Assembly: GCA_025041175.1 (NCBI GenBank)
Contig: JAKCFJ010000001.1
Coordinates: 1,240,001-1,304,000 of the forward strand
From: Halobacteriales archaeon YIM A00010
GTDB lineage: Archaea > Halobacteriota > Halobacteria > Halobacteriales > Haloarculaceae
Length of the DNA: 64,000 nt
Direction: 5' to 3'
Shown piece by piece: positions 16,076-24,984 of this stretch. The notes under the pieces are model-generated. The model was not told where the DNA came from. It saw only the letters and a program-made list of their open reading frames with translations, and did no database searches. The first letter of the stretch is position 1. Each line of letters opens with the position of its first letter. Position numbers and translations under genes: made by a program.

Positions 16076-16957
16076 ATGGTGACCGTCCGGGCTCCGGCGA
16101 CGAGTGCGAACCTCGGGAGCGGTTTCGACGTGTTCGGCGTCGCCCTCGACCGCCCGGGAGACGTCGTACACGTCGAGAAAGCCGATACGACGACGATCGA
16201 GGTAACGGGGATCGGAAGCGAGTACATTCCCGAAGACCCCGAGAAGAACACGGTGGGAGCCGTCGCTCGCGCGCTCGACGCCCCGGCTCACATCGAGATC
16301 GACAAGGGCGTTCGTCCGGCGTCGGGACTGGGTTCCTCGGCCGCGAGCGCGGCCGCAGCTGCGGTTGCGCTCGACGTTCTGTACGACCGCGGGCGTTCCA
16401 AAAAAGAGCTGGTTTCGATCGCCGCGAAAGGGGAAGCAGTCGTCTCGGGGACCGCCCACACCGACAACGTTGCTCCCGCCATTCTCGGTGGATTCACCGT
16501 TGCAACCGAACAGGGCGTCACGCGGATCAACGCCGACATCTCGCTGGTCACGTGTCTGCCCGAGATCGTCCTCTCCACGCGCGACGCTCGGGGGATACTC
16601 CCCGAACGCACGACGATCGAGAAGGTCGTCGACACCGTCGGAAAGGCCGCGACGCTCACCGCCGGAATGGCCCGCAGCGATCCGGAACTCGTCGGTCAGG
16701 GGATGCACGACACCATCGTCACGCCCGTGCGCTCCGAGCTCATTCCCGGCTACGAGTCCGTCCGCGAGGCTGCGCTCCAAACCGGTGCGACCGGCGTGAC
16801 GATCAGCGGTTCCGGGCCAGCGATCATTGCGGTCTGTCACGAACAGGAACAACGAGCGGTCGCAAACGTCATGCTCGATTCGTTCGCCGACCACGGCGTC
16901 GAAGCACGCGCCTACCAGACCGAAATCGGCGAGGGTGCACAGCTGCGAGCGCGGTGA
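16076..16957 (+). CDS. thrB: homoserine kinase
   Basis: The 293-residue product phosphorylates homoserine to O-phosphohomoserine for threonine synthesis. It is a GHMP kinase: the N-terminal strand VTVRAPATSANLGSGFDVFGVAL, the phosphate loop RPASGLGSSAASAAAAAVAL, and the C-terminal GATGVTISGSGPAIIAV are all present. GTAHTDNVAPAILGGF is also typical of ThrB. It stands alone; thrC is not in the window. Length matches the family. Confidence 0.96.
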   Translation: MVTVRAPATSANLGSGFDVFGVALDRPGDVVHVEKADTTTIEVTGIGSEYIPEDPEKNTVGAVARALDAPAHIEIDKGVRPASGLGSSAASAAAAAVALDVLYDRGRSKKELVSIAAKGEAVVSGTAHTDNVAPAILGGFTVATEQGVTRINADISLVTCLPEIVLSTRDARGILPERTTIEKVVDTVGKAATLTAGMARSDPELVGQGMHDTIVTPVRSELIPGYESVREAALQTGATGVTISGSGPAIIAVCHEQEQRAVANVMLDSFADHGVEARAYQTEIGEGAQLRAR

Positions 16958-17015
16958 AGCTTCCCGCTATCGGTCCGCTCGGAACGTCGCTGCGCACCGC
17001 AAGAGCGACGCCAGG

Positions 17016-17225
17016 CTACCGCGTGGACGTGAGGCGGCTACTGAGATCCCACTCGGCCTCGAGCAGGTATCCACCCCCGACGACCACCCCCAACACAGGA
17101 ACGAGCGCCTCCGGAATGATGAGACCGGTGTAGACTGACCCGAGGACGGTAAGTACCATCGCTATCAACCCAATCCCAAGCGCGTTGATAAGATTCGTCC
17201 ACTCGACGAACGTCTCTGTAGCCAT
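17016..17225 (-). CDS. small two-helix membrane protein, 69 aa
   Basis: The product starts MATETFVEWTNLINALGIGL and has two hydrophobic segments (about residues 14-36 and 40-56, LGIGLIAMVLTVLGSVY and ALVPVLGVVVGGGYLL), then a short polar tail. I chose the internal ATG at 17225 because the frame upstream is arginine-rich and not membrane-like. Its stop faces the thrB stop 59 bases away. No family recognised; the topology and intact frame are the support. Confidence 0.6.
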   Translation of the reverse strand: MATETFVEWTNLINALGIGLIAMVLTVLGSVYTGLIIPEALVPVLGVVVGGGYLLEAEWDLSSRLTSTR

Positions 17226-17347
17226 ATTCGGAGTACGTGATTGGATGGACAAAAAGGCGCGATCTCGTTCAGGAACTTTGAGAGGTGCAGATCGTAGCGC
17301 CTGGCGACCATGAGACCCCCAGACCTGCTCGGAGAAACTGTTCTCGA

Positions 17348-18322
17348 TTAAACAGTAACCATCGCAGCGATCGGTTCGTCCTCGTTCTCCTCGAGAAACG
17401 GGCTGGGACCGACGACGGTCGACGCATCGGTCTCGAGCGCTGTCTCGGCGTGGGTGAGGAACCGGTCGAGCGAGGCTGATGCGATCGGGACCTTCCACTG
17501 TGCTGTTTCCTCGGGATCGATCGACCGGCGCGTCGCCACATCCAGCATCCGATCGACCCGATCGTGGTCCAACAGAAGGGCGAGCGCGCTGTCCGGGTTC
17601 TCGTCGGTGAGCGAGACCGATCCGATCAGTGTGCCCCGCTCGTTGTCACCGATCGCGCCCAGGATCGTGAGTAGCTGTTCGTTCGCCGGCTGATCCAGTT
17701 CGAGCGACAGTTTGAACCGGCCCCAGTCGTACACGCGCTGGCGGCGCTCGCGGGCGCGGGAGACCTGCGTTTGGAGCTGCTCGTCCGCCAGCAGCAGCCG
17801 TACGACCCCGATCGTCCCCTCGGTGTCGGTACCGAGATGCACCTCCGGAACGTGGGGCGTGTACTCGCCACCGATCAGCGGATGGACCGCCGTCTGGTGC
17901 TCGATTGCCCGCGTTGCGGCCGGCGTGGATTCGAGGTCCGTAGCGTCGCCGCGCTCGATTTCGTGGAGCTCGAACCCGTCGAACGACCCGTGTTCGAGGT
18001 GGGTTTCGACCCGAGAACGGGCCTGTGAACCCGTCTCGGCAACGACGCACGCCACATACTCCCTGATCTGTTCGTACTGATCGTCCCGCTCGCGCGTCAC
18101 CGCGTCGCGCTGGAACAGATCCACGAGAAATCCAGCCTCGCGTGGCGTCCAACCGCCCCACTCCGGCGTGAACCGTCCCACACGCGACCGCACGCGCAGC
18201 GCCCACGGGTTCAGCCCCGGCGGCACACCGTACAGCTGCCGGTAGGACTCACGACGGACGACGATCCGGGCGTGAAACCAGTACCGCTCGTCCTGATCCG
18301 AACCGATAACGTTCGTTTGCAC
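17348..18322 (-). CDS. unknown haloarchaeal protein, 324 aa
   Basis: The product starts with GTG (MQTNVIGSDQDERYWFHARI). It has an N-terminal segment with VVRRESYRQLYGVPPGLNPW, a long acidic middle, an Arg-rich helix (VSRARERRQRVYDWGRFKLSL) and a C-terminal domain with SLTDENPDSALALLLDHDRV and GPSPFLEENEDEP. No signal peptide, membrane helix or cysteine cluster is visible. Acidic composition and a long intact frame support it as real. I do not recognise the family, and neighbours (a small membrane protein and pdxS) do not suggest a role. Confidence 0.8.
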   Translation of the reverse strand: MQTNVIGSDQDERYWFHARIVVRRESYRQLYGVPPGLNPWALRVRSRVGRFTPEWGGWTPREAGFLVDLFQRDAVTRERDDQYEQIREYVACVVAETGSQARSRVETHLEHGSFDGFELHEIERGDATDLESTPAATRAIEHQTAVHPLIGGEYTPHVPEVHLGTDTEGTIGVVRLLLADEQLQTQVSRARERRQRVYDWGRFKLSLELDQPANEQLLTILGAIGDNERGTLIGSVSLTDENPDSALALLLDHDRVDRMLDVATRRSIDPEETAQWKVPIASASLDRFLTHAETALETDASTVVGPSPFLEENEDEPIAAMVTV

Positions 18323-18447
18323 GTGCGCTGATTACGGAGAGGAGTACGTTAACTTTCATTGGTATGGTACATCATGACACAAACAGGACAAGCGCGTCGG
18401 CGATCGACAGCTTCGCGCAGCGTTCGGCCCGCGACGATTCGCCGGAA

Positions 18448-19356
18448 TCAGTTCCCGCGGGCTTGTAGTTTCTCCTCGTCGCTCATTTCGACGTTCGACT
18501 GTCCTTTCATGCCGCGTCCGACGCCAGTGGCAATCTCTGCGAGCCGTTCGGGATCGTCCCAGTTGTTGACGGCTTCGACGATCGAGCGGCCCATCGCTTC
18601 GGGGTCTTGTGCGCCGAAGATGCCCGAGCCGACGAAGATGCCGTCACAGCCGTGGTGCATCATGAGCGCCGCGTCGGCCGGCGTGGCGATTCCGCCAGCG
18701 GCGAAGTTCACGACGGGAAGCCGGCCCCGTTTTGCGGTTTCGTGGACGAGATCAGCGGGGGCGTCGTGTTCTCTGGCCCACTTTTCGCGCTCTTCGTGGG
18801 TCTTGCCTTCGAGCTCACGGATGGCGCTTTTGATTGCGCGCTGGTGGGTGACCGCCTGATTGACGTCGCCGGTGCCCGCTTCCCCTTTGGTGCGGATCAT
18901 CGCAGCCCCCTCCTCGACCCGACGGAGCGCCTCGGGAAGGTTCCGCGCGCCACAGACGAAGGGCGCGGTGAACGCGCCCTTTTCGATGTGGTACGCGTTG
19001 TCCGCGGGCGTGAGCACCTCACTCTCGTCGAGCATGTCGGCCCCGGTCGCTTCGAGGATCTGTGCCTCTTTGGTGTGGCCGATGCGGCATTTCCCCATCA
19101 CGGGGATCGAGATCTCGTCGATGATCGCTTCGAGTTTGCCGGGATCGGCCATCCGTGCGACGCCGCCGCGTTTTCTGATGTCCACGGGCACGGCTTCGAG
19201 CGACATGACTGCCACCGCACCAGTGTCTTCGGCGATGCGGGCCTGCTCTCGGGAGACGACATCCATGATGACGCCGCCTTTCTGCATCTTCGCAAAGCCG
19301 CGCTTGACCAGATCAGTGCCGCGCTTTAGTTCCTCGATATCTGTTGCACCGCTCAT
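18448..19356 (-). CDS. pdxS: pyridoxal 5'-phosphate synthase, PdxS subunit
   Basis: The 302-residue product makes PLP from ribose 5-phosphate, glyceraldehyde 3-phosphate and ammonia supplied by the PdxT glutaminase. Very conserved segments are visible: [70 protein letters not shown] (second active-site lysine) and [18 protein letters not shown] (phosphate site). The ATG at 19356 gives [14 protein letters not shown], matching archaeal relatives. pdxT is not in the window. Confidence 0.97.
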   Translation of the reverse strand: MSGATDIEELKRGTDLVKRGFAKMQKGGVIMDVVSREQARIAEDTGAVAVMSLEAVPVDIRKRGGVARMADPGKLEAIIDEISIPVMGKCRIGHTKEAQILEATGADMLDESEVLTPADNAYHIEKGAFTAPFVCGARNLPEALRRVEEGAAMIRTKGEAGTGDVNQAVTHQRAIKSAIRELEGKTHEEREKWAREHDAPADLVHETAKRGRLPVVNFAAGGIATPADAALMMHHGCDGIFVGSGIFGAQDPEAMGRSIVEAVNNWDDPERLAEIATGVGRGMKGQSNVEMSDEEKLQARGN

Positions 19357-19512
19357 ACGTGCACTCGATCCCGGATCCACTTAACCGGTCTGTCTGGGGC
19401 TGCTATCGGTCTCCGTCGCACAGGATGTTGGCGTAGCGAACAACGCGTGTGGAATCGACAGCAATCCCACGACGGAAGACACAGGTGTAGGCACGGAAAG
19501 GTGTCTACTGAC

Positions 19513-20181
19513 ATGGCAAACGGTTCACTTCCGTCACGGGAGGATCTTCCGTGGTACGTCGCTCCCCTCCCCAAGCCGATCGAGGATCTCGGACTGCGGC
19601 TCGCGTGGCTCGTGGTCGGGATCAATCTCCTCGGAACGGCCTTCGGGTTCTGGTACTACCGGTTGCAGTTTACCACGACGCCAGTGGTGATGTGGCCGTT
19701 CGTTCCCGACAGCCCAGCCGCAACGCTGCTCATCGCCTGCAGCATCGCGCTCTGGAAGCTCGGACGGGAAAGCGAGATCATGAACGCACTCGCGTTTTTC
19801 GGCTGCATCAAGCTCGGGCTGTGGACGCCGTACGTGCTGTTGGCGTTCTTCCCGGCGTGGGGGTACCTCCACCCCGCGATGTACAACTTCCTCTTCTGGA
19901 GCCACTTGCTGATGGTCGTCCAGGCGTTCGTTTTACACCGGTACGCCGACTTCCCGCTCTATGCGATTGCCGTCGCGGTGGCGTGGTACACCGTCGACCT
20001 CGTCGTTGATTATTTTTACCCTATTGTCGGCGACCCCCACCACACGGCGCTGCCCGTTGCGGACGCGACCCCGTGGCTCGGCGTCACCGCGCTCGACGTC
20101 GCGGCCGCTGGAGCCATCGTGTTGCTGGTCCTCCCGACGACTCTCGCGCTGGCGACGAGACGGGCAAAACTCGCAGGGTGA
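19513..20181 (+). CDS. DUF1405 family membrane protein
   Basis: The 222-residue product has about six hydrophobic segments. Conserved stretches are LPWYVAPLPKPIEDLGLRLAW, NLLGTAFGFWYYRLQF and LLIACSIALWKLGRESEIMNALAF, which I recognise as DUF1405 (also found in Firmicutes as YpjA-like). Function is unknown. The ATG at 19513 was chosen over an upstream one because the extension is basic and lacks membrane character. It is divergent from pdxS and converges on the PIN gene. Confidence 0.88.
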   Translation: MANGSLPSREDLPWYVAPLPKPIEDLGLRLAWLVVGINLLGTAFGFWYYRLQFTTTPVVMWPFVPDSPAATLLIACSIALWKLGRESEIMNALAFFGCIKLGLWTPYVLLAFFPAWGYLHPAMYNFLFWSHLLMVVQAFVLHRYADFPLYAIAVAVAWYTVDLVVDYFYPIVGDPHHTALPVADATPWLGVTALDVAAAGAIVLLVLPTTLALATRRAKLAG

Positions 20182-20221
20182 ACGAATGTACCCGGACTGA
20201 TTGCTCTGTGCCGGTCGCAAG

Positions 20222-20707
20222 TCACAACGATTGGATGTATGTGTTCAGTTGCTGTGCTTGTTGGTCGGACAGAATGACCTCGCACGCCACGTCATCGACC
20301 CGCTCGAAATCATCATCGAGGGTGAGCACCGTTTCGACGCCTTCACTGCGCGCTACTGTGGCGTAGTACCCATCCCACCCATCGATATTCTCCGCTCCGG
20401 AGACCGCGAGACTGTCCTGGAGGACAGGTTCAGGAATGCTGTCATACCAGTAAATACGCTTTCCGCCGCGGAAGTCACCGATCAATTGGGCGGCGGCGTC
20501 CCAGGAATAACGATAGACGCGCCGGAGAATGTGCTGGGCACCGATGAGTGCCGCGTGGGGCACCACAGCACTGATTTCTCCTCCGAGCGCCTGACGAACG
20601 TACTGCAACGCCGGGTCACTGACCGGCGTCCCGGCGTGAGCTAGTGCGATCACACTCACATCGAACAGATACGGCCCGTCTGTGTCTCTCCCTGTCTCTT
20701 GGTTCAT
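20222..20707 (-). CDS. PIN-domain toxin (VapC-like)
   Basis: The 161-residue product has the PIN nuclease pattern: an N-terminal strand ending in Asp (GPYLFDVSVIALAHAG), a central helix-rich part, and a C-terminal acidic cluster (VETVLTLDDDFERVDDVACEVIL). Such proteins cleave tRNA or other RNA and are held inactive by the partner antitoxin. The start ATG overlaps the stop of the upstream AbrB-type gene by four bases, the usual toxin-antitoxin arrangement. The active-site set is less obvious than in canonical VapC, so the PIN call is good but not certain. Confidence 0.85.
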   Translation of the reverse strand: MNQETGRDTDGPYLFDVSVIALAHAGTPVSDPALQYVRQALGGEISAVVPHAALIGAQHILRRVYRYSWDAAAQLIGDFRGGKRIYWYDSIPEPVLQDSLAVSGAENIDGWDGYYATVARSEGVETVLTLDDDFERVDDVACEVILSDQQAQQLNTYIQSL

Positions 20708-21021
20708 GTGTGTTCGACCGAGTCATCATCGTCTGCCGACTGTGCGCGTCGTTTGATCACCTCACGGTGATGGGCTGCGATCGGATCATCTTCGAGGGAC
20801 AGACTCTCCTCGCGGTCAACTCGCCGGTTGTCACGCTTGGCTGCTATCTCTTCAATCAGGCTGACGTGGTCACTGACGAACTGGGCGGTGTCTTCTGTCG
20901 GCTCGATGACGACACTCCCACAGGTGGTGTGCACGTCCACATCACTACCGGCGTGCAGATCAAGGCGCTCGCGGATGTCACTCGGGATGACGATACGGCC
21001 TTTCTCATCCACTGTTGCCAT
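20704..21021 (-). CDS. AbrB/SpoVT-type antitoxin
   Basis: The 105-residue product starts MATVDEKGRIVIPSDIRERL with the swapped-hairpin AbrB fold (MazE/VapB type), followed by DVHTTCGSVVIEPTED. The C-terminal half is acidic and helical and probably wraps the toxin. A TATA-like TTATT and a palindrome lie directly upstream, so the pair is probably self-repressed. The ATG at 21021 is preferred over one three codons earlier because of family alignment. Confidence 0.9.
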   Translation of the reverse strand: MATVDEKGRIVIPSDIRERLDLHAGSDVDVHTTCGSVVIEPTEDTAQFVSDHVSLIEEIAAKRDNRRVDREESLSLEDDPIAAHHREVIKRRAQSADDDDSVEHT

Positions 21022-21024
21022 GAA

Positions 21025-21040
21025 TCCCACTATGGTGGGA
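21025..21040. promoter_or_regulatory. palindromic operator of the AbrB/PIN pair
   Basis: TCCCAC-TATG-GTGGGA is a perfect palindrome of 6-bp arms, located between the leftward TATA-like element (near 21045-21050) and the antitoxin ATG at 21021. The position would block transcription start, as expected for antitoxin autoregulation. Another GTGGGA follows at 21055-21060. Confidence 0.65.
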
Positions 21041-21113
21041 AGGAATAAGTATGTGTGGGACGAGAGAAAAACGGTGCGTCGGCGCAGCTCATCGGGTTTC
21101 GTATCGGGTGATG

Positions 21114-21134
21114 CTAGTTCTTCAGAAGAACTAG
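21114..21134. promoter_or_regulatory. 21-bp perfect inverted repeat upstream of the LVIVD gene
   Basis: The arms CTAGTTCTTC and GAAGAACTAG flank a single A. The repeat ends six bases before the TATA box (TATAAAAT, 21141-21148) of the 21171 gene, which has a 30-base TATA-to-ATG spacing. A dimeric regulator could bind here. It lies between two divergent genes and could affect either. Confidence 0.65.
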
Positions 21135-21140
21135 AAATAT

Positions 21141-21148
21141 TATAAAAT
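21141..21148 (+). promoter_or_regulatory. TATA box of the LVIVD protein gene
   Basis: TATAAAAT within an AT-rich tract, with its first base 30 bases before the ATG at 21171. It fits a leaderless transcript. Confidence 0.7.
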
Positions 21149-21170
21149 ATACCGTACTATACTAGTAGAT

Positions 21171-22577
21171 ATGAACGTACCCCCACTCGATTCATCCCCA
21201 ATCCTTCGACGCCGGTCGTTTCTCCGTGGCGTCGCCGGAGCGGTTGGCCTCTCACTCACAGCGACAGCGACAGCTGCCGAGCCAGCGTCGACGCCGCTCG
21301 GGAGTGTCGTCATCGAAGGCGCAAAGGAGGCAGTCGTTGGAGAGAACGACGTGGTGTACATCGCTGCCACTGACGGTTTTGCGATCGTCGATGTCAGTGA
21401 TCCGACTGCCCCATCACTCATCACAGAACAACGAACCATTCTCGCTGACGAGGAGAACGGGCCACTCAAGAGCATTGCCGATGTGAAGGTTGCGGGGGAT
21501 CGGTTGTTAGTCGCCGGCCCTGCCTATCCCAAATCCGGAGAGAGCTATCTGAATGCGATCGTCGTCTACGATGTGAGCGATCCGAGCGATCCGGGGCGGA
21601 TCGGGTGGAAGGAAACGGAGATGCTCCATCACAACGTCTTCATCCGCGATGGCGTTGCCTACCTCACTGGCCAGGGTCTTCAGGAGAATCCGCTCGTGAT
21701 GATTGACGTGGAAACGGTCGCGGAGCTCGGGCGGTGGTCGATCGTCGACGTGAATTCCTCGTGGAGCTCTGTCCCGTCGGCGCTCTGGATTCTCCACGAT
21801 CTCTGGATACAGGACGGTGTCGCCTACCTTGCCTACTGGGACGGGGGGACGTGGATGGTGGATGTGAGCGATCCAGCGAACCCGACGCTGATAACGAGGG
21901 TCCGCGGGCGGCCGCCGTCCGCGCTCGCCGGTCTCGCTGACGCGAACGAAACGGAGATGAACAGAGCACTGTTCGAACAGCCGGGCAATGACCACTACCT
22001 CACGGTCAACGACGACACAACGCTCCTCGGAATTGGCAGGGAGGCGGAGGATGTGCAGCCCACTGATCCACAGGCGGGGCCGGGCGGTATCGAACTGTTC
22101 GACATCTCCCAGCCAACACAACCGACATCGCGTTCGCAGATCGATGCACCGACGCTCCCAGAGAGTGATCCCTGGTCCACCGCCCACAACTTCGAGATCG
22201 TCGGTAACCGCCTGTATGCGTCGTGGTTCGCGGGGGGTGTGGGGCTGTTCGACGTGAGCGATCCGGCTTCCCCAGCCGAGATTCAGGCGTGGCGCGATCC
22301 GAAGACAACGAGCTTCTGGACCGCACAGGCTGTCCGTCCCGGTGAGTTCTTCATCGCCAGCAGCTGGGTGAATCCAAACACGGATACGGTTGGTGGAGCG
22401 GGAAAGAAATCGGGGGCACGCCTGTACACGTTCCCCGAACCGCCGCTCGAAACCCAACGGAGAACCCCTACCGAACGGACGACCACGACCGAGATGGGCG
22501 GCCCAGGCTTCGGCCTCACTGGCACTGTCATCGCATGTGGCATCGGTGCGTGGCACTCGTTGCGAAACAGACGATGA
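21171..22577 (+). CDS. Tat-exported LVIVD beta-propeller protein with PGF-CTERM-like tail
   Basis: The 468-residue product begins with a twin-arginine signal (LRRRSFLRGVAGAVGLSL) and an Ala-rich cleavage region. The body contains repeated LVIVD motifs: GFAIVDVSDPTAPSLI, AIVVYDVSDPSDPGRI, TWMVDVSDPANPTLI, GIELFDISQPTQP and VGLFDVSDPASPAEI, giving a surface beta-propeller. A Thr-rich linker is followed by GGPGFGLTGTVIACGIGAW and a basic end, matching an archaeosortase PGF-CTERM anchor. It is probably lipid-anchored on the cell surface. Ligand and role are unknown. Confidence 0.9.
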   Translation: MNVPPLDSSPILRRRSFLRGVAGAVGLSLTATATAAEPASTPLGSVVIEGAKEAVVGENDVVYIAATDGFAIVDVSDPTAPSLITEQRTILADEENGPLKSIADVKVAGDRLLVAGPAYPKSGESYLNAIVVYDVSDPSDPGRIGWKETEMLHHNVFIRDGVAYLTGQGLQENPLVMIDVETVAELGRWSIVDVNSSWSSVPSALWILHDLWIQDGVAYLAYWDGGTWMVDVSDPANPTLITRVRGRPPSALAGLADANETEMNRALFEQPGNDHYLTVNDDTTLLGIGREAEDVQPTDPQAGPGGIELFDISQPTQPTSRSQIDAPTLPESDPWSTAHNFEIVGNRLYASWFAGGVGLFDVSDPASPAEIQAWRDPKTTSFWTAQAVRPGEFFIASSWVNPNTDTVGGAGKKSGARLYTFPEPPLETQRRTPTERTTTTEMGGPGFGLTGTVIACGIGAWHSLRNRR

Positions 22578-22594
22578 ATCGACGCTCTGGATTT

Positions 22595-23575
22595 TCATCC
22601 CCCAGAGTCACGCGTTTCGTTCTCGTCGGCGTGTGATCTGACCCAGAGCGCGCCGATCCGGGAGAGTCGCGTGCGGTAGGATTTGCCCTGTTCTTCCTGT
22701 TCGATGTAGCCTTTCCCGCCGGGACCGAGCCGATCGACGTTGTAGATCACCTTCGAGCGGAAGCTGTTGGTGTACTCCTCGTTCAGATCGCGCGCGAGCG
22801 TCTGAGCCAGCTCGGAGACGCTTTCGAACTCGCCGTGTTCGCCGAGCGTGAAGAGAATGAGCTCCTCGAACGGTTTCACGTTCGAAAACGACGCCACGGG
22901 GAGTTCGATGATGTGGCTGTCGCCGACGCGTTTGGCCCCGATCGTCGTTCCGCGCTCGTCGAACTCGTCGAGCATCGTTCGGGCGTCGGTCATCCATTCA
23001 TCGATGCGAGACTCGGCCACCTCCGACGTCTTGATCTCCGAGAGCAGATCGATCCCCTTGCGGAGCTCTTCGGCGAGTTCGGTTTCGAGATACTTCTCGG
23101 GGACGGTGTAGTAGGTGTGGATGCGCTCGCGGTCGCTCTGGCGCTCGACCATGATGGAGTGAGCGGCCGTCGCAAACGCGAAGCTCACCGTTCGGGGCAT
23201 CGAGGAGACGTTGACCCACACCTCCCGCTCCGTCGGCGCTCGCTGATCGGTGGAGCCTTCCGATTCGGCGTCCGTTCGATCCCGGTCCGTGACCGAATCA
23301 GAATCGAGTTCGGCGTTGATGAGGTCATAAGCCTGCTCGAAGGCGGTGTCGTAATCGTAGACGTCTTCGATGACGAAGCGCTCGGTTTCTGCCCCCATCA
23401 GATTCCTGAAATCGGTTTCGAGCTTTTCGGCGAGGTGTCTGGAATACTCCACGTTGGCCTCGCTTCCGACAGCGCCTTCGAGTAAGATGACCCGGCTGAC
23501 ATCGAGCTGGTCCCGGACGAGCGGCGCGATGAGCCGATCGTAATCAAACCCGACCGGAACGATGTGTGTCTGCAT
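22595..23575 (-). CDS. HFX_2341-type transcriptional regulator (CARF-like N-domain, DUF6293)
   Basis: The 326-residue product starts MQTHIVPVGFDYDRLIAPLV, a Rossmann-like N-terminal domain of the kind seen in HFX_2341/DUF6293 regulators. The segments VWVNVSSMPRTVSFAFATAA and RERIHTYYTVPEKY follow. The C-terminal third contains a winged-helix region (LFTLGEHGEFESVSELAQTL, NSFRSKVIYNVDRLGPGGKGYIE). The fold could bind a nucleotide ligand. The family name is from memory. It lies 82 bases beyond the glpC stop in the same direction, but no link to glycerol use is shown. Confidence 0.88.
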   Translation of the reverse strand: MQTHIVPVGFDYDRLIAPLVRDQLDVSRVILLEGAVGSEANVEYSRHLAEKLETDFRNLMGAETERFVIEDVYDYDTAFEQAYDLINAELDSDSVTDRDRTDAESEGSTDQRAPTEREVWVNVSSMPRTVSFAFATAAHSIMVERQSDRERIHTYYTVPEKYLETELAEELRKGIDLLSEIKTSEVAESRIDEWMTDARTMLDEFDERGTTIGAKRVGDSHIIELPVASFSNVKPFEELILFTLGEHGEFESVSELAQTLARDLNEEYTNSFRSKVIYNVDRLGPGGKGYIEQEEQGKSYRTRLSRIGALWVRSHADENETRDSGG

Positions 23576-23657
23576 ATCCGTCTTTCTTTCGAGCGAGGGT
23601 TAAACGTTCAGTTGTCCGAGAGCACACTACGTCCCAGAAGACGGGCCACAAACCATC

Positions 23658-24983
23658 TCACACAACCGCTTTCTCGATCACTTCGAGCGGGTGGTCGATC
23701 TCGTATCCGGTGCCGTGTTCCATCTGCATCGCACAGGTCGGACACTCCGTCAGCCCGGTGGTTCCATCGGCGTCTTCCATGTGCTCGAACATCTCCTCGG
23801 CGATCTCCATCGAGTAGTCGTACTTCTCGCTTTTCCAGCCGTAGGTGCCCGAGATTCCAGAACAGGAGTCGCCCACGTCCTCGATAGCGACGCCATCGAG
23901 CTCCCTGAACAGTTCGAGCGCTTGGCGGTGTAGCCCCTGATTCCGGGCGTGACACGGCGCGTGGTAGGCGAGCTCCGGATGCTCGCCGTCGACCTCGCTT
24001 TCGCTGAGTGCGCCGTCGAGATCCTCGTGGAGGCGCAGGTATTCGAGCGCCTCGTAGGTGTGGGCGGCGACCTGTTCGGTGCCCTCGAAGTCGAACAGCT
24101 CGGGATACTCCTGCCGGAGCGCCATCGAACAGGAGGTACACGAGCAGACAACGTCGTACCCCTCCTCGACCAACGCCGACAGCGTATCGACGTTGAACTC
24201 GGCAGCCCGACGGGCGTCCTCAAGCATCCCGTTGGCGAACATCGGCGTGCCCGAACACCGCTGTTCCGGAACGACGACCTCGTAGCCGAACGCTTCGAAC
24301 ACACGCACCAGCGCCTTGGCGACCTCCGGCGTGTTGAAGTTCGAGTAGTCGCCGTGAAAGTACGCGATCCGGCGGTCCTCGCTTTCGATCTGTGGCCCAC
24401 CGCGCTCCTCGTACCACTCCCCGAACGTTTGGGTGGCGAACGCGGGAAACTCCCGCTCGCTCGCGATGCCGAGCAGCCGCTCGTTGAACCACTTCGTGAC
24501 GCGATTGCTCATCACGAAATTCGTCAACCGGGGCACGCGGCTCCCGATGCGCGCGAGCCGGCCGTAGTTGGCGAGAATCCGGTTGCGAACGTACTCCCGA
24601 GACAACTTGCTCATCCCCTCGACGTACTCGCCGCGAGCCGTGTTGTGCATCTGGCTCAACGGCACGCCCGACGGACACGCGCTGTCACACCGCATGCAGT
24701 TCGAACAGGACGTGATCGACTCGTCGATGTCGGTGTCCTCCGATCGCTTCAACCGCCACTGCTCGGGACCCTGGAACTTCGGTCCCGGAAACTCGTCGTC
24801 AACCTCCGCTACCGGACACGACGTATCACACGCCGTACACTTGTAGCAGTTATCCGCGCCCGGGCGGAGATCCGTCGTTCGTTCGCTGCTGGGCGGGACG
24901 GTCGCTTCGGCGGTGGCCACCCGGTCCGTCCGGTCGGTCGTGTGATCAGTGTGATCGTGATCGGTCTCTGAGTCCTTGGTCAT
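23658..24983 (-). CDS. glpC: glycerol-3-phosphate dehydrogenase subunit C (iron-sulfur)
   Basis: The 441-residue product is the membrane-associated iron-sulfur subunit passing electrons from GlpAB to quinone. Two [4Fe-4S] sites are visible, CYKCTACDTSCP and CSNCMRCDSACP, followed by two CCG domains (CSCTSCSMALRQEYPELF and the pair in YHAPCHARNQGL and CSGISGTYGWK). It lies one base after glpB and closes the operon. A His/Asp/Thr-rich leader of about 40 residues precedes the first cluster, as in other haloarchaeal GlpC. Confidence 0.95.
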   Translation of the reverse strand: MTKDSETDHDHTDHTTDRTDRVATAEATVPPSSERTTDLRPGADNCYKCTACDTSCPVAEVDDEFPGPKFQGPEQWRLKRSEDTDIDESITSCSNCMRCDSACPSGVPLSQMHNTARGEYVEGMSKLSREYVRNRILANYGRLARIGSRVPRLTNFVMSNRVTKWFNERLLGIASEREFPAFATQTFGEWYEERGGPQIESEDRRIAYFHGDYSNFNTPEVAKALVRVFEAFGYEVVVPEQRCSGTPMFANGMLEDARRAAEFNVDTLSALVEEGYDVVCSCTSCSMALRQEYPELFDFEGTEQVAAHTYEALEYLRLHEDLDGALSESEVDGEHPELAYHAPCHARNQGLHRQALELFRELDGVAIEDVGDSCSGISGTYGWKSEKYDYSMEIAEEMFEHMEDADGTTGLTECPTCAMQMEHGTGYEIDHPLEVIEKAVV

Positions 24984-24984
24984 A

